A stretch of DNA of 62,938 nucleotides from an uncultured Eubacteriales bacterium (GTDB lineage Bacteria > Bacillota > Clostridia > Christensenellales > Aristaeellaceae), in assembly GCA_902790495.1 (NCBI GenBank), contig CADASK010000005.1:28486-91423 (forward strand), in the 5' to 3' direction. This document shows positions 23,518 through 32,011 of this stretch, in pieces (positions within the stretch are counted from its first letter, which is position 1; each line of letters opens with the position of its first letter). Both the position numbers and the translations under genes were made by a program. The notes under the pieces were generated by a model. That model did no database searches, was not told where the DNA came from, and saw only the letters and a list, made by a program, of their open reading frames with translations.

Positions 23518-24999
23518 TCACACAAGATCCGTCTCGTCCTCATCCTCCGGGGTCTTGGCGCGCGGCGTGCCCTTGGCCAGGGTGAAGGCGAAGGCCGCGC
23601 CCTCGCGGGAATCCAGCAGGCGGATGCTCTGGCCGTGCATCTCGAGGATGCGCTGGCAGATGCTCAGGCCCAGGCCCGTGCCCTTGCCCGCGGTGTGGGC
23701 CCGGTCGGCGGTGAAGAAGCGCTCGAAGACGTGGGGCCTGTCCTCCGGCAGGATGCCCGTGCCGTTGTCGGCCACCGTGATGGTCATGCAGTCGCCGCTG
23801 TCCTCCGTGATCAGGCGCAGACGGCCGTGCTGCGGCGTGAACTTCAGCGCGTTGTCCACCAGGTTGACCACCACCTGCTCGATGCGGTCGCTGTCCGCGC
23901 GCACCATGCAGGGATCCTCGCGGAAGTCGCAGTCCACCTCCATCTGCTTGCGCTCCAGGTCGCCCATGCGGCGGATGATGGCCCGGCGCAGCATCTCACA
24001 GATGTCGAAATCGTGGATGTCCAGGGTCGCGTCGTCCCGCTCCAGGCGGCTGAGGGCCAGCAGATCCTGGATCAGCTTGGTCAGGCGGCGGGTCTCGTCA
24101 CCCACCAGCTTGAGGTATTTCGGGTGATCCTCCGGCGGAATCGTGCCGTCCTCCATGCCCTGCACAAAGCCGCTGATGGCCGTGATGGGGCTGCGCAGCT
24201 CGTGGGACACGTTGGCCACAAACTCCCGGCGGCTGCGCTCGGTGTCGCCCAGCTGATCCGCCATGGTGTTGAAGGCGTTAGCCATCTCCCGGATCTCCGG
24301 CGCGCTCTGCACACCCTCCACCCGCACGGAGAAGTCGCCGTTGGTCATGGCCCGGGAGGCCTCCGTCAGATCCCTGAGGGGCCGCATGATGCGCCGCACA
24401 TAGAAGAAGATCAGCACGCCCGAGAGCAGCAGGGTGATCAGGGCGATGATGATGACCGGCCGGGTCACGCTCCACACGTCGCCCTCGATGGCCTGGGCCT
24501 TGGTGTGGATGAGCACTGCGCCCAGCACCCGGTCGTTGCGCACGTAGGGCACGCCGACGGTGAAGCTGGCCTCGCCGCCGGTGAAGGTGCGCACGGCGAT
24601 CTCGCCGCCATTGAGCACCTCGTTGAAGGCGTCGTTCAGCTCCTTGCTGTTCAGGGACGCCACGAACTCCGGGTCGTCCTGGCCGGCCAGGTTCATGTTG
24701 TCCATCACGCGCCGCTTGCGGTCTACGAGCATGATGTAGGCGCCCCAGTCCTCGTAGATCTTGCGGGACTTCCACTCGAGGTATTTCTGGGCGTCGGTCT
24801 CCACGCCGAAAAACTCGGAGGCGGCCGAGGTGGAATGATTGTGCGCGGCGAGGTAGGCCACGTCGCGCGCGTCGCTGGTGAGCTGATTGAGGCGGCCCGT
24901 GACCTGCTGGTTGTTGACCGCCACCACGCCCATCACGCTGAAGCCGAGGGTGAGCACCACAATGACGGCGAGCACCACGGCCATGATTCTTGTAAACAT
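23518..24999 (-). CDS. sensor histidine kinase (WalK/ResE-like)
   Basis: A 493-residue kinase with TM1 (about 5-29), an extracytoplasmic domain of about 150 residues that looks like a double PAS/Cache-type sensor (GAYIMLVDRKRRVMDNMN ... FTVGVPYVRNDRVLGAVL), TM2 (about 180-202), HAMP (MRPLRDLTEASRAMTNGDFS), H-box with His266 (NVSHELRSPITA), N-box (VVNLVDNALKFTPQHG) and G-boxes (DNGTGIL, GTGLGLSI). It begins 11 bp after the response regulator stop and forms an operon with it. Confidence 0.92.
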   Translation of the reverse strand: MFTRIMAVVLAVIVVLTLGFSVMGVVAVNNQQVTGRLNQLTSDARDVAYLAAHNHSTSAASEFFGVETDAQKYLEWKSRKIYEDWGAYIMLVDRKRRVMDNMNLAGQDDPEFVASLNSKELNDAFNEVLNGGEIAVRTFTGGEASFTVGVPYVRNDRVLGAVLIHTKAQAIEGDVWSVTRPVIIIALITLLLSGVLIFFYVRRIMRPLRDLTEASRAMTNGDFSVRVEGVQSAPEIREMANAFNTMADQLGDTERSRREFVANVSHELRSPITAISGFVQGMEDGTIPPEDHPKYLKLVGDETRRLTKLIQDLLALSRLERDDATLDIHDFDICEMLRRAIIRRMGDLERKQMEVDCDFREDPCMVRADSDRIEQVVVNLVDNALKFTPQHGRLRLITEDSGDCMTITVADNGTGILPEDRPHVFERFFTADRAHTAGKGTGLGLSICQRILEMHGQSIRLLDSREGAAFAFTLAKGTPRAKTPEDEDETDLV

Positions 25000-25010
25000 A
25001 GAATGATTCC

Positions 25011-25715
25011 TTACTTCACTTCAAACTTGTAGCCCACGCCCCAGACAGTCGAGATGCCCCAGCCGTAGCGGTCGCTGCCCACCAGCTTCTCGCGCAGGCG
25101 CTTGATGTGCACGTCCACGGTGCGGGAGCTCTCACCGGTGAAGTCGAAGCCCCAGACCTGCTCCAGCAGCTGGTCGCGCGTGAAGACCTGCCCCACGTGG
25201 GAGGCCAGGAAGTAGAGCACCTCCAGCTCCTTGGGCGGCATCTCCACGCGCTTGTTCTCGTAGTAGACCTCGTAGTGGCTGAGGCTGACGGAGAGGCCCG
25301 GGAAGGTCAGCACGTCCGTCTTCTCCTCCTCCTCGGTCTCGGTGCCCTGGGTGCGGCGCAGCACCGCCTTCACGCGCGCGACCATCTCCTTGCCGTCGAA
25401 GGGCTTGGTGATGTAGTCGTCCGCGCCCAGCTCCAGGCCCAGCACCTTGTCGAAGGTCTCCTCCTTGGCGGTGAGCATGATGATGGGCATGGAGCTGGTC
25501 TTGCGCACGGCCTTGAGCACCTGCCAGCCGTCCATGCCGGGGAGCATCACGTCCAGCAGCATCAGGTCAGGCGCGGCGCGGCGGAAGGCGGCCACGGCGT
25601 CGTCGCCGCGCTCGGCGATCTGCACGTTGAAGCCTTCCTTCTCCAGGTAGAGCTGCACCACGCGGCGGATGTTCGGGTCATCGTCGACAACGAGAATGGT
25701 GGTTTTGTCCTTCAT
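25011..25715 (-). CDS. OmpR/PhoB-family response regulator
   Basis: A 234-residue regulator with acidic Asp11/Asp12, acceptor Asp55 (LMLLDVMLPG), Thr82 and Lys104 (ITKPF), and a winged-helix DNA-binding domain (MPPKELEVLYFLASH ... STVWGVGYKFE). Strong site AGGAGG ahead of ATG 25715. A perfect 20-bp palindrome lies 43 bp upstream and is a candidate autoregulatory site. Partner of the downstream histidine kinase. Confidence 0.93.
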   Translation of the reverse strand: MKDKTTILVVDDDPNIRRVVQLYLEKEGFNVQIAERGDDAVAAFRRAAPDLMLLDVMLPGMDGWQVLKAVRKTSSMPIIMLTAKEETFDKVLGLELGADDYITKPFDGKEMVARVKAVLRRTQGTETEEEEKTDVLTFPGLSVSLSHYEVYYENKRVEMPPKELEVLYFLASHVGQVFTRDQLLEQVWGFDFTGESSRTVDVHIKRLREKLVGSDRYGWGISTVWGVGYKFEVK

Positions 25716-25757
25716 AAGGCGTTCCTCCTGACATGGTGTCTTTCTTGATGATACTCA

Positions 25758-25777
25758 TAAGCTTATCGATAAGCTTA
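25758..25777. promoter_or_regulatory. perfect 20-bp palindrome, candidate operator
   Basis: TAAGCTTATCGATAAGCTTA is identical to its reverse complement. It lies in a short AT-rich promoter region upstream of the 25715 regulator, with -35/-10-like sequences around it (TTGTTA, TATGAG). OmpR-type regulators more often bind direct repeats, so another factor may be the ligand. Confidence 0.5.
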
Positions 25778-25795
25778 ACAATTCCATTTGTATAT

Positions 25796-25928
25796 GGAGA
25801 TTCCGCGCCTGCGGGCGCGGGCAAAGGGCTTTGCGATCGGTCCGGGGCTGCCGCCCGTTCTCCGCTGAAAACTCCATAACATGGAGTTTTCCGGGCGCTC
25901 CGAACCCTTTGCAAACCTTCGCCTTCGC
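25796..25928 (+). repeat. two-hairpin GATCG-loop repeat, copy I (long)
   Basis: Hairpin 1 CCGCGCC-TGC-GGGCGCGG; arms GCAAAGGG / CCCTTTGC are perfectly complementary although separated by the inserted module with AAAACTCCAT / ATGGAGTTTT. It lies between the regulator promoter and the mutS2 3' end. Confidence 0.88.
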
Positions 25929-25954
25929 CAGCCGCTCGTAATCTCATGCGAGGC

Positions 25955-28324
25955 TTATTTCATCGTGACCACCGTTACGCCGTCCTCGCCTTCGCCGTAG
26001 ACGCCGAGGCGGAAGGACTTGACGTGGGGGTTGCGGCGCAGCTCCCGCTGGATGCCGGAGCGCAGCACGCCCGTGCCCTTGCCGTGGATGATGCTCACCT
26101 CGCCCATGCCGGCCAGCATCGCGTTGTCCAGGTACTGGTCGACCGTCATCAGGGCCTCGTCCAGGGTCATGCCGCGCACGTCGCACTCCATGCGCACGGT
26201 GCGGTCCATGGCGCCGGTCTGGGTGTGCACCACGGTCTTCTTCTTGGGCTTCTCCTCCTGCTTCAGGCGCAGCTGGCTCAGGTGGGCCTTGAACTTCATC
26301 ACCCCGGCCTGCAGCTGCACCTCGCCCTTGCTGTCCGGCGCGGAGAGCACCACGCCGTCCGTGCCCAGGGTGAGGATCTTCACCAGGTCGCCGGGCTTCA
26401 CAGTCTCCGGCGGCTTGGTGCCAGTGTCGATCTCCTGCTTAAGCCCGTCGGAGAGGCTGTCGATGTCGCTCTCCAGCCGCTTGCGCACCGCGTTGATCTC
26501 CGCGTCCGGGGCGGCCATGCTCTTCTTCATCCGCTTCAGGTCGGCGATCAGCGCGTCGGACTCACGGCGGGCGTTCTCCATCAGGCGGCGGGCGTCCTCG
26601 CGGGTCTTGCGCAGGGTGGTCTCACGGCGCTCCTCCATCTCCTTGCGCAGCTTCTCCGCCTCGTCGCGCAGCCGCACGGTCTCCTTCGCGGCCTCCTCGG
26701 CCAGCTTGCGCTCCCGCTCGGCCACCTGGCGGTGGTACTCCGCGTTGGCAATCACATCCTCGAAGCGGATGGATTCGCCGGAGAGCAGGGTCTTCGCGTC
26801 GTCGATCAGGCTCTCGCTGAGGCCCAGCTTGCGGCTGATCTCAAAGGCGTTGCTCTTGCCGGGCACGCCGATGGAGAGGCGGTAGGTCGGGCGAAGGGTC
26901 TCCACGTCGAACTCCACCGAGGCGTTCTCGACGCCAGGCGTGGAGAGGGCGAAGGCCTTCAGCTCGCTGTAGTGGGTCGTGGCCATGGTGCGCACCTTGA
27001 TCTTCACCAGCCGGGTCAGGATGCTCTGGGCCAGGGCCGCGCCCTCCGTCGGGTCGGTGCCCGCGCCCAGCTCGTCGAAGAGCACCAGATCCCGCGGGGT
27101 CACGTCCCGCATGATGGTCACGATGTTCGTCATGTGGCCGGAGAAGGTGGAGAGGCTCTGCTCGATGGACTGCTCGTCGCCGATGTCGGCGAAGACCTGC
27201 TCGAACACCGCCAGCTCCGTGCCCACGTCCGCGGGCACCTGCAGGCCGGCCATCGCCATCAGGGTGAACAGGCCCGTGGTCTTCAGCGTCACCGTTTTGC
27301 CGCCGGTGTTGGGGCCGGTGATGATCAGGGCCGTGAAGTCCTTGCCCAGCCAGAGGCTGCCCGGCACCACCTTCTCGTCCGGGATCAGCGGGTGGCGTCC
27401 GCGGATGACGTTGATATAGCCCGCGTCGTTCAGCTTGGGCTGCACGCCGCGCATCTTCCGGGACAGCAGGCCCTTGGCGAAGATGAAGTCCAATTCGCCC
27501 AGCAGCTCCACGTCCGAGCGCAGCTTGTCCGCGTGGGGCGCGATCTCCTCGGTGAGGGCCGCCAGGATGCGGGCGATCTCCTGCTTCTCCTTCAGCTCCC
27601 ACTGCTTCAGCTCGTTGCCCATCTCCACCGCGGCCATCGGCTCGATGAAGAGGGTCGCGCCGGAGGAGCTCTGGTCGTGCACGAGGCCCGGCACCTGAGC
27701 GCGGTGCTCGGCGCGCACGGGGATCACGTAGCGCCCGTTGCGCACGGTGAGGATCGCGTCCTGCAGGTAGGGTGCCAGGGAGGCCGAGCGGATCATCTGG
27801 TTCAGCTTGTCCTTGATGCGGTCGCTGGCCCCGCGCAGGTGGCGGCGGATGTCCGCCAGGGTGGACGAGGCGCGGTCCGCAATCTCATCCTCGGAGATGA
27901 TGGCGTCGGTGATGTCGCGCTCGATGTTCTCCAGCGGGGTCAGCCCGGCAGCTTTGGCCTCCAGCAGGGGTGTGGTGCTGCGGCCCGTGCACAGGGCGTC
28001 CCGCGCGGCCCGGGAGGCCCGCAGCATACCCGCCACCTGGAGCAGCGCCCTCGGCGGCAGCACAGCGCCTTTCTCGGAGAGGGACAGCGAGGGCCGCACG
28101 TCCTCGAAGGAGACCAGCGGGTTGCCGCCCACATACTGGATGATGACCGTAGCCTCCTCAGTCTCACGCTGCCACAGCTGGGCCTCGGCGAGGTTGGTGC
28201 TCGGCTCCAGCGCCCGGCAGCGCTCAGCGCCCATGGGCGTCAGCGCGAGGGCGGCCATGTCCTCGCGGATTTTGGTGAATTCCAGCACACGGAGGGTGCG
28301 CTGCTGCATGTCGGTCTGGATCAT
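25955..28324 (-). CDS. mutS2: MutS2 family protein (endonuclease / ribosome rescue factor)
   Basis: A 789-residue MutS2: core and lever helices (about 1-310), ATPase domain with Walker A GPNTGGKTVTLKT, Walker B LVLFDELGAGTDP and THYSEL, a long charged coiled coil (about 510-610), a KOW-like segment (KPGDLVKILTLGTDGVVLS) and a C-terminal Smr nuclease domain (MECDVRGMTLDEA ... IIHGKGTGVLR). MutS2 suppresses recombination, and in Bacillus splits collided ribosomes for quality control. ATG 28324 follows GGGAGGCTTG. Flanked by repeat copies I and J. Confidence 0.95.
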   Translation of the reverse strand: MIQTDMQQRTLRVLEFTKIREDMAALALTPMGAERCRALEPSTNLAEAQLWQRETEEATVIIQYVGGNPLVSFEDVRPSLSLSEKGAVLPPRALLQVAGMLRASRAARDALCTGRSTTPLLEAKAAGLTPLENIERDITDAIISEDEIADRASSTLADIRRHLRGASDRIKDKLNQMIRSASLAPYLQDAILTVRNGRYVIPVRAEHRAQVPGLVHDQSSSGATLFIEPMAAVEMGNELKQWELKEKQEIARILAALTEEIAPHADKLRSDVELLGELDFIFAKGLLSRKMRGVQPKLNDAGYINVIRGRHPLIPDEKVVPGSLWLGKDFTALIITGPNTGGKTVTLKTTGLFTLMAMAGLQVPADVGTELAVFEQVFADIGDEQSIEQSLSTFSGHMTNIVTIMRDVTPRDLVLFDELGAGTDPTEGAALAQSILTRLVKIKVRTMATTHYSELKAFALSTPGVENASVEFDVETLRPTYRLSIGVPGKSNAFEISRKLGLSESLIDDAKTLLSGESIRFEDVIANAEYHRQVAERERKLAEEAAKETVRLRDEAEKLRKEMEERRETTLRKTREDARRLMENARRESDALIADLKRMKKSMAAPDAEINAVRKRLESDIDSLSDGLKQEIDTGTKPPETVKPGDLVKILTLGTDGVVLSAPDSKGEVQLQAGVMKFKAHLSQLRLKQEEKPKKKTVVHTQTGAMDRTVRMECDVRGMTLDEALMTVDQYLDNAMLAGMGEVSIIHGKGTGVLRSGIQRELRRNPHVKSFRLGVYGEGEDGVTVVTMK

Positions 28325-28374
28325 GTCAAGCCTCCCGGAGGATGTCAATCATCCTCCTGCTTTCCTCTATGCAA

Positions 28375-28507
28375 GAGATTCCGCGCCTGCGGGCGCGGGC
28401 AGGGGGCTTTGCGATCGGTCCGGGGCTGCCGCCCGCTCTCCGCTGAAAACTCCATAACATGGAGTTTTCCAGGCGCTCCGAGCCCCCTGCACCCCTTCGC
28501 CTCCCGC
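28375..28507 (+). repeat. two-hairpin GATCG-loop repeat, copy J (long)
   Basis: Hairpin 1 CCGCGCC-TGC-GGGCGCGG; arms GCAGGGGG / CCCCCTGC complementary across the inserted module. It fills the gap between mutS2 and the U32 peptidase gene. Confidence 0.88.
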
Positions 28508-28528
28508 ATTGTTTAGGCTGGTTTTGAT

Positions 28529-30805
28529 TTATTCCACCGGCCTCCGCCAATGCCCGGAGGTGGTCTCGCGGCCCTCCAGGTCGGCGAAGCTCCGCTCGTC
28601 GGTCAGCTCGGTCAGCATGGCCCAGCCGGCGCGGGCGACCTCCCGGCGCAGATCCGTCGGGCGCTCGTTGAGCAGCCGCACCTGGCAGCCCTCGGGCAGC
28701 CGCACGCGCTGCAGCGGGTAGCGGTAGCCCCGCGGGTCATCCAGGGTCAGGCCGCGCAGGCTGTCCGGACTGTCCTCGTCGCACATCGCGCAGGCGCTGT
28801 GGCCCCGGCTGAGTCCCAGCAGGGTGCGCGCCGGGCAGTGGTGGAGCAGCATCAGCTGCTGCCTCCCCCAGGCCGGCACCAGGATCGGCGGATCGTTCGC
28901 CATGAGAGTGCGCAGCTCCGCGCCCGCCAGCTCCGGCGAAGCGGTCACAAAGGCGCAGCCCTGCTCAAACAGGAACTGGGCCGCCCGGCGGTTCATCACC
29001 GGGATGCCGGCGCCCGCGCCAAAGGGCAGCTCCCAGGACAGGCCCAGCTGGCCCACGCTGCCCAGCACCACGCCGCCGAGGCGTTCCCTGTGCCGGTGCA
29101 CAAAGCCGTGCAGGGCCTGCAGGGTGTCCTCCTCGCAGACCATGGGCAGCTGCAGCCAGACGCCCTCCGGCATCGTTTCGATCGCCCGTTCCAGGGCGTC
29201 GGGCCGCCAGTCCTCCGGGCACCATACGAGGCGCGCGTCCCCGGGGACGTCGCGGATCTGGCTCAGCTCGCGGAAGACGACGGTATCCGGCACACGGCCC
29301 TGGGGCAGGGTCAGAGTGTCGTTGGGCTTCTCCTCGCCCGGGTCAAGGGCGAAGGCGTCCGCGCGGGCCGCCGTCAGCTTTTCCAGGGCCTCCCGCCGCA
29401 CGCGGTTCAGCTCGCTCACCGGTACGAAGGCGTTGTCAGTGTGCACGGTGATCCGGCGCGGCGCAAAGTCCGTGTCGCCGGTCTTGCCGAGACTGCGCTC
29501 AGCGTCTTCCACGGTCATGGCGCGCTTCTGGGCCTCGGCCACTTCAGCGCTCGTCACGGTCACCGAGGTGGCGCCGTCCGTCACGGTCAGTTCCAGGGCT
29601 TCGCCGGGCATGGCGCGCAGGGTCATATCCACCGGGATCGTGCGCATGGGCAGCTCTTGGGCCCAGCGCATGAGCGCGCTGTCGGTCAGCCGCACCACGC
29701 GGTCGCCCCGGCGCACCCGGGCGTCGTCCCGCAGGCGGACGGTGGCCAGCGCTCCGGCCCCGGCCTCGCTGCCCGCGTAAAGCATCTCATAATCGGCGTG
29801 ATCGCCCTCCACGCGCAGCTGGTCGCCGTCGTGCAGGGGCGCGGCGAGGCGCACCTTCGCCAGCCTTCCGGAGACCTCCGCCACCGTGCCGATCAGCACG
29901 CCGCCGTGGTTCACGCGCTCAGGCGCGATGACGCCCGCGTCCTCCGCGCCGAAGGCATAGCCCTCCATGAAGCCGCCGCGCTGGAACATCTGCAGCAGGG
30001 CGGTTTTCTCCCGCTGATCCGGTGGGGTGAAGCCGCCGCGTTCCAGGCTGTCCAGGCCCCGGCGGTAGCTGTCCGTCACCACCGCGACATACTCCGGGCG
30101 CTTCAGGCGGCCCTCCAGCTTCACGGACACCGCGCCCGCCGCGGCCACCTCGTCCAACCGTCCGCGCAGGCACACGTCTCGCGGGGAGAGCCACGCACCC
30201 TTCTGGCCGCGCAGCAGGTATTCCCGGCGACAGGGCTGGGCGCATCGGCCGCGGTTGCCGCTCCGATCCCCCACCATGGAGGAGAAGAGGCACTCGCCGC
30301 TGACGGAGACGCACTGGGCCCCATGGCCGAAGGTCTCGATCTCCACGCCGGTCCCGGCCGCCCTGCGGATCTCGCCGAGGGAGCACTCCCGGGCCAGTAC
30401 CACGCGCTTCATGCCGACGCGCCCGCACCAGGCCGCGCCCGTGGCGTTGTGGATGGCCATCTGGGTGCTGGCGTGGGCGGGAAGGCCCGGCAGGCAGTGC
30501 AGAGCCGTGCGCAGGACGCCGAGATCCTGGATGAGCACCGCGTCCGCGCCGAGCTGCCGCAGCAGGCGAAGCACCTGCTCCACGCCCTCCAGCTCGCCGT
30601 CCTTGACCAGGGTATTGACCGTGACGTGGACGCGCACGTGGTGCAGGTGGCAGAAGCGGATGGCCGCGGCCAGCTGATCGCGGTCGAAGTTGCCCGCCCC
30701 GGCCCGGGCGCTGTAGGCCGCGTAACCGAGGTAGACGGCGTCCGCGCCCGCCGCGACGGCGCGCTCAAGGGCTTCCCAATTGCCTGCTGGGGCAAGATTC
30801 TCCAT
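28529..30805 (-). CDS. U32 family peptidase (RlhA/collagenase-like)
   Basis: A 758-residue member of the U32 family with the N-terminal TIM-barrel core (MENLAPAGNWEALERAVAAGADAVYLG ... HASTQMAIHN) and the four-Cys Fe-S cluster region AQCVSVSGEC ... GRCAQPCRREY around residues 165-195, followed by a DUF3656-like C-terminal half. Relatives include RlhA, which hydroxylates 23S rRNA, and UbiU/TrhP, so RNA modification fits better than proteolysis. It is 12 bp downstream of zapA and in the same operon. Confidence 0.88.
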   Translation of the reverse strand: MENLAPAGNWEALERAVAAGADAVYLGYAAYSARAGAGNFDRDQLAAAIRFCHLHHVRVHVTVNTLVKDGELEGVEQVLRLLRQLGADAVLIQDLGVLRTALHCLPGLPAHASTQMAIHNATGAAWCGRVGMKRVVLARECSLGEIRRAAGTGVEIETFGHGAQCVSVSGECLFSSMVGDRSGNRGRCAQPCRREYLLRGQKGAWLSPRDVCLRGRLDEVAAAGAVSVKLEGRLKRPEYVAVVTDSYRRGLDSLERGGFTPPDQREKTALLQMFQRGGFMEGYAFGAEDAGVIAPERVNHGGVLIGTVAEVSGRLAKVRLAAPLHDGDQLRVEGDHADYEMLYAGSEAGAGALATVRLRDDARVRRGDRVVRLTDSALMRWAQELPMRTIPVDMTLRAMPGEALELTVTDGATSVTVTSAEVAEAQKRAMTVEDAERSLGKTGDTDFAPRRITVHTDNAFVPVSELNRVRREALEKLTAARADAFALDPGEEKPNDTLTLPQGRVPDTVVFRELSQIRDVPGDARLVWCPEDWRPDALERAIETMPEGVWLQLPMVCEEDTLQALHGFVHRHRERLGGVVLGSVGQLGLSWELPFGAGAGIPVMNRRAAQFLFEQGCAFVTASPELAGAELRTLMANDPPILVPAWGRQQLMLLHHCPARTLLGLSRGHSACAMCDEDSPDSLRGLTLDDPRGYRYPLQRVRLPEGCQVRLLNERPTDLRREVARAGWAMLTELTDERSFADLEGRETTSGHWRRPVE

Positions 30806-30817
30806 GATGCTATCCTC

Positions 30818-31081
30818 TCAGGCTTCCGCCTGCTTTTCCTCCAGCTCGCGGATGCGGCGGCGCAGGCGGGCGTTTTCGTCCTGGGCCTTCAGGGCCTCGT
30901 CGGCCAGGGAGATGGCGGCCATGATGTGCGCCTTCTCCGTGGGCAGGCGGGTGGCCATGGCGGTCTCGCGCAGGGTGCGATCCGCGTAGGCCGCCACGCG
31001 CTGGATGTACTCCGGGGAGTCGGACGAACCGAGGGTGAATTCCTTGCCCGCCACGAACACCGAGATTTTCTGCTTCTCCAT
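30818..31081 (-). CDS. zapA: cell division protein ZapA
   Basis: An 87-residue ZapA that crosslinks FtsZ filaments at the division ring. The N-terminal part (QKISVFVAGKEFTLGSSDSPEYIQRVAAYAD) matches the family, then TEKAHIMAAISLADEAL, and a C-terminal coiled coil (KAQDENARLRRRIRELEEKQ). The gene starts the operon that continues into the U32 peptidase, a common arrangement in Clostridia. Confidence 0.9.
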   Translation of the reverse strand: MEKQKISVFVAGKEFTLGSSDSPEYIQRVAAYADRTLRETAMATRLPTEKAHIMAAISLADEALKAQDENARLRRRIRELEEKQAEA

Positions 31082-31165
31082 AATGGAACCTCTTCCGATT
31101 TTTGAAAAAGCGCCGGTAGGCGGTGTCCCGCCGCCGACGCCATTGCATGGGCTATGCGTTGTATA

Positions 31166-31249
31166 AGGATTCCGCGCCTGCGGGCGCGGGCAAAGGGCTT
31201 TGCGATCGCCCTTTGCAAACCTTCGCCCGCCGCCTTGAAAACGGCGGGC
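31166..31249 (+). repeat. two-hairpin GATCG-loop repeat, copy K (short)
   Basis: Hairpin 1 CCGCGCC-TGC-GGGCGCGG; hairpin 2 GCAAAGGG / CCCTTTGC around CTTTGCGATCG. The trailing CCCGCCG pairs with CGGCGGG at 31241-31249, adding a third hairpin next to the cyclophilin 3' end. Confidence 0.88.
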
Positions 31250-31255
31250 CCTTCA

Positions 31256-31774
31256 TCAGAGCTGGTCGAAGGGGTAGGATTCGCCGTGGGTGTCCACGCG
31301 GATGGAGGCGATGCGCTGGGGCTCCAGGGGCTTGTCGTGCCAGTCGCGCTCCGCGTTCACAATCTCGTCCGCCGCGTCCATGCCCTCGGTCACCTTGCCA
31401 AAGGCCGCGTACTGGCCGTCCAGGTGCGGGGCGTCCGCCACCATGATGAAGAACTGGCTGCCCGCCGAATCCATGCTCATGGCCCGCGCCATGGACAGGA
31501 TGCCGCGCGTGTGGCGCAGCGGGTTGTCCACGCCGTTGGCCGCGAACTCACCCTTGATGGCGTAGCCGGGGCCGCCGGTGCCCGTGCCCTTGGGATCGCC
31601 GCCCTGGATCATAAAGCCCGGGATCACGCGGTGGAAGATCAGCCCGTCGTAGAAGCCGCTGTTGGCCAGCGCGGTGAAATTGCCCACGGACTGCGGCGCG
31701 AGGTCAGGGTACAATTCGCCCTTCATCTCCTTGCCGTTTTCCAGGGTGATGACAAACGTAGGCACCTGTATCAT
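31256..31774 (-). CDS. peptidyl-prolyl cis-trans isomerase, cyclophilin type
   Basis: A 172-residue cyclophilin that catalyses proline isomerisation during folding. It has the core motifs FHRVIPGFMIQGGDP, SMARAMSMDSAGSQFFI and HLDGQYAAFGKVTEGMD. There is no signal peptide, so it is cytoplasmic. The ATG 31774 follows AAGGAGC; the open frame extends far upstream but without a site. Monocistronic; repeat K lies at its 3' end. Confidence 0.93.
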   Translation of the reverse strand: MIQVPTFVITLENGKEMKGELYPDLAPQSVGNFTALANSGFYDGLIFHRVIPGFMIQGGDPKGTGTGGPGYAIKGEFAANGVDNPLRHTRGILSMARAMSMDSAGSQFFIMVADAPHLDGQYAAFGKVTEGMDAADEIVNAERDWHDKPLEPQRIASIRVDTHGESYPFDQL

Positions 31775-31937
31775 TGCGTAAAGCTCCTTCCGTACGTCCG
31801 GCTGCCATGAAGGGTTTGTGCCGGACTGTGCCCTTATTGTACCAATAAAACGCGGGAAATGCAAGAGGCAGCCGCGCCCGGCGGGCCGCCGGCCGGGTTT
31901 TCTGCCGGGTTTTGAGGCAAAAACAGCGAAATGCCGT

Positions 31938-31965
31938 TTGCTTTTCCCTTTTCTTGTGGTATGAT
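31938..31965 (+). promoter_or_regulatory. promoter of the ABC-F gene
   Basis: TTGCTT (31938-31943) and TATGAT (31960-31965) with a 16-bp spacer, about 46 bp before the ATG. Confidence 0.55.
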
Positions 31966-32011
31966 AAGGAAGCGTGACAGCAACGAACCACCAACGTATA
32001 AAGGAGCAGCC

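Noticed and set aside
22600-25032. 810-codon plus-strand open frame
   Set aside because: Shadow of DUF4342 and histidine kinase genes; no motif, no promoter.
25758-25777. Cloning-vector sequence (HindIII-ClaI-HindIII-like)
   Set aside because: The flanking sequence is ordinary promoter DNA of the response-regulator gene and matches no polylinker beyond the palindrome.
25946-31105. Two very long plus-strand frames (856 and 851 codons)
   Set aside because: They mirror mutS2 and the U32 peptidase; composition is biased and no initiation site exists.
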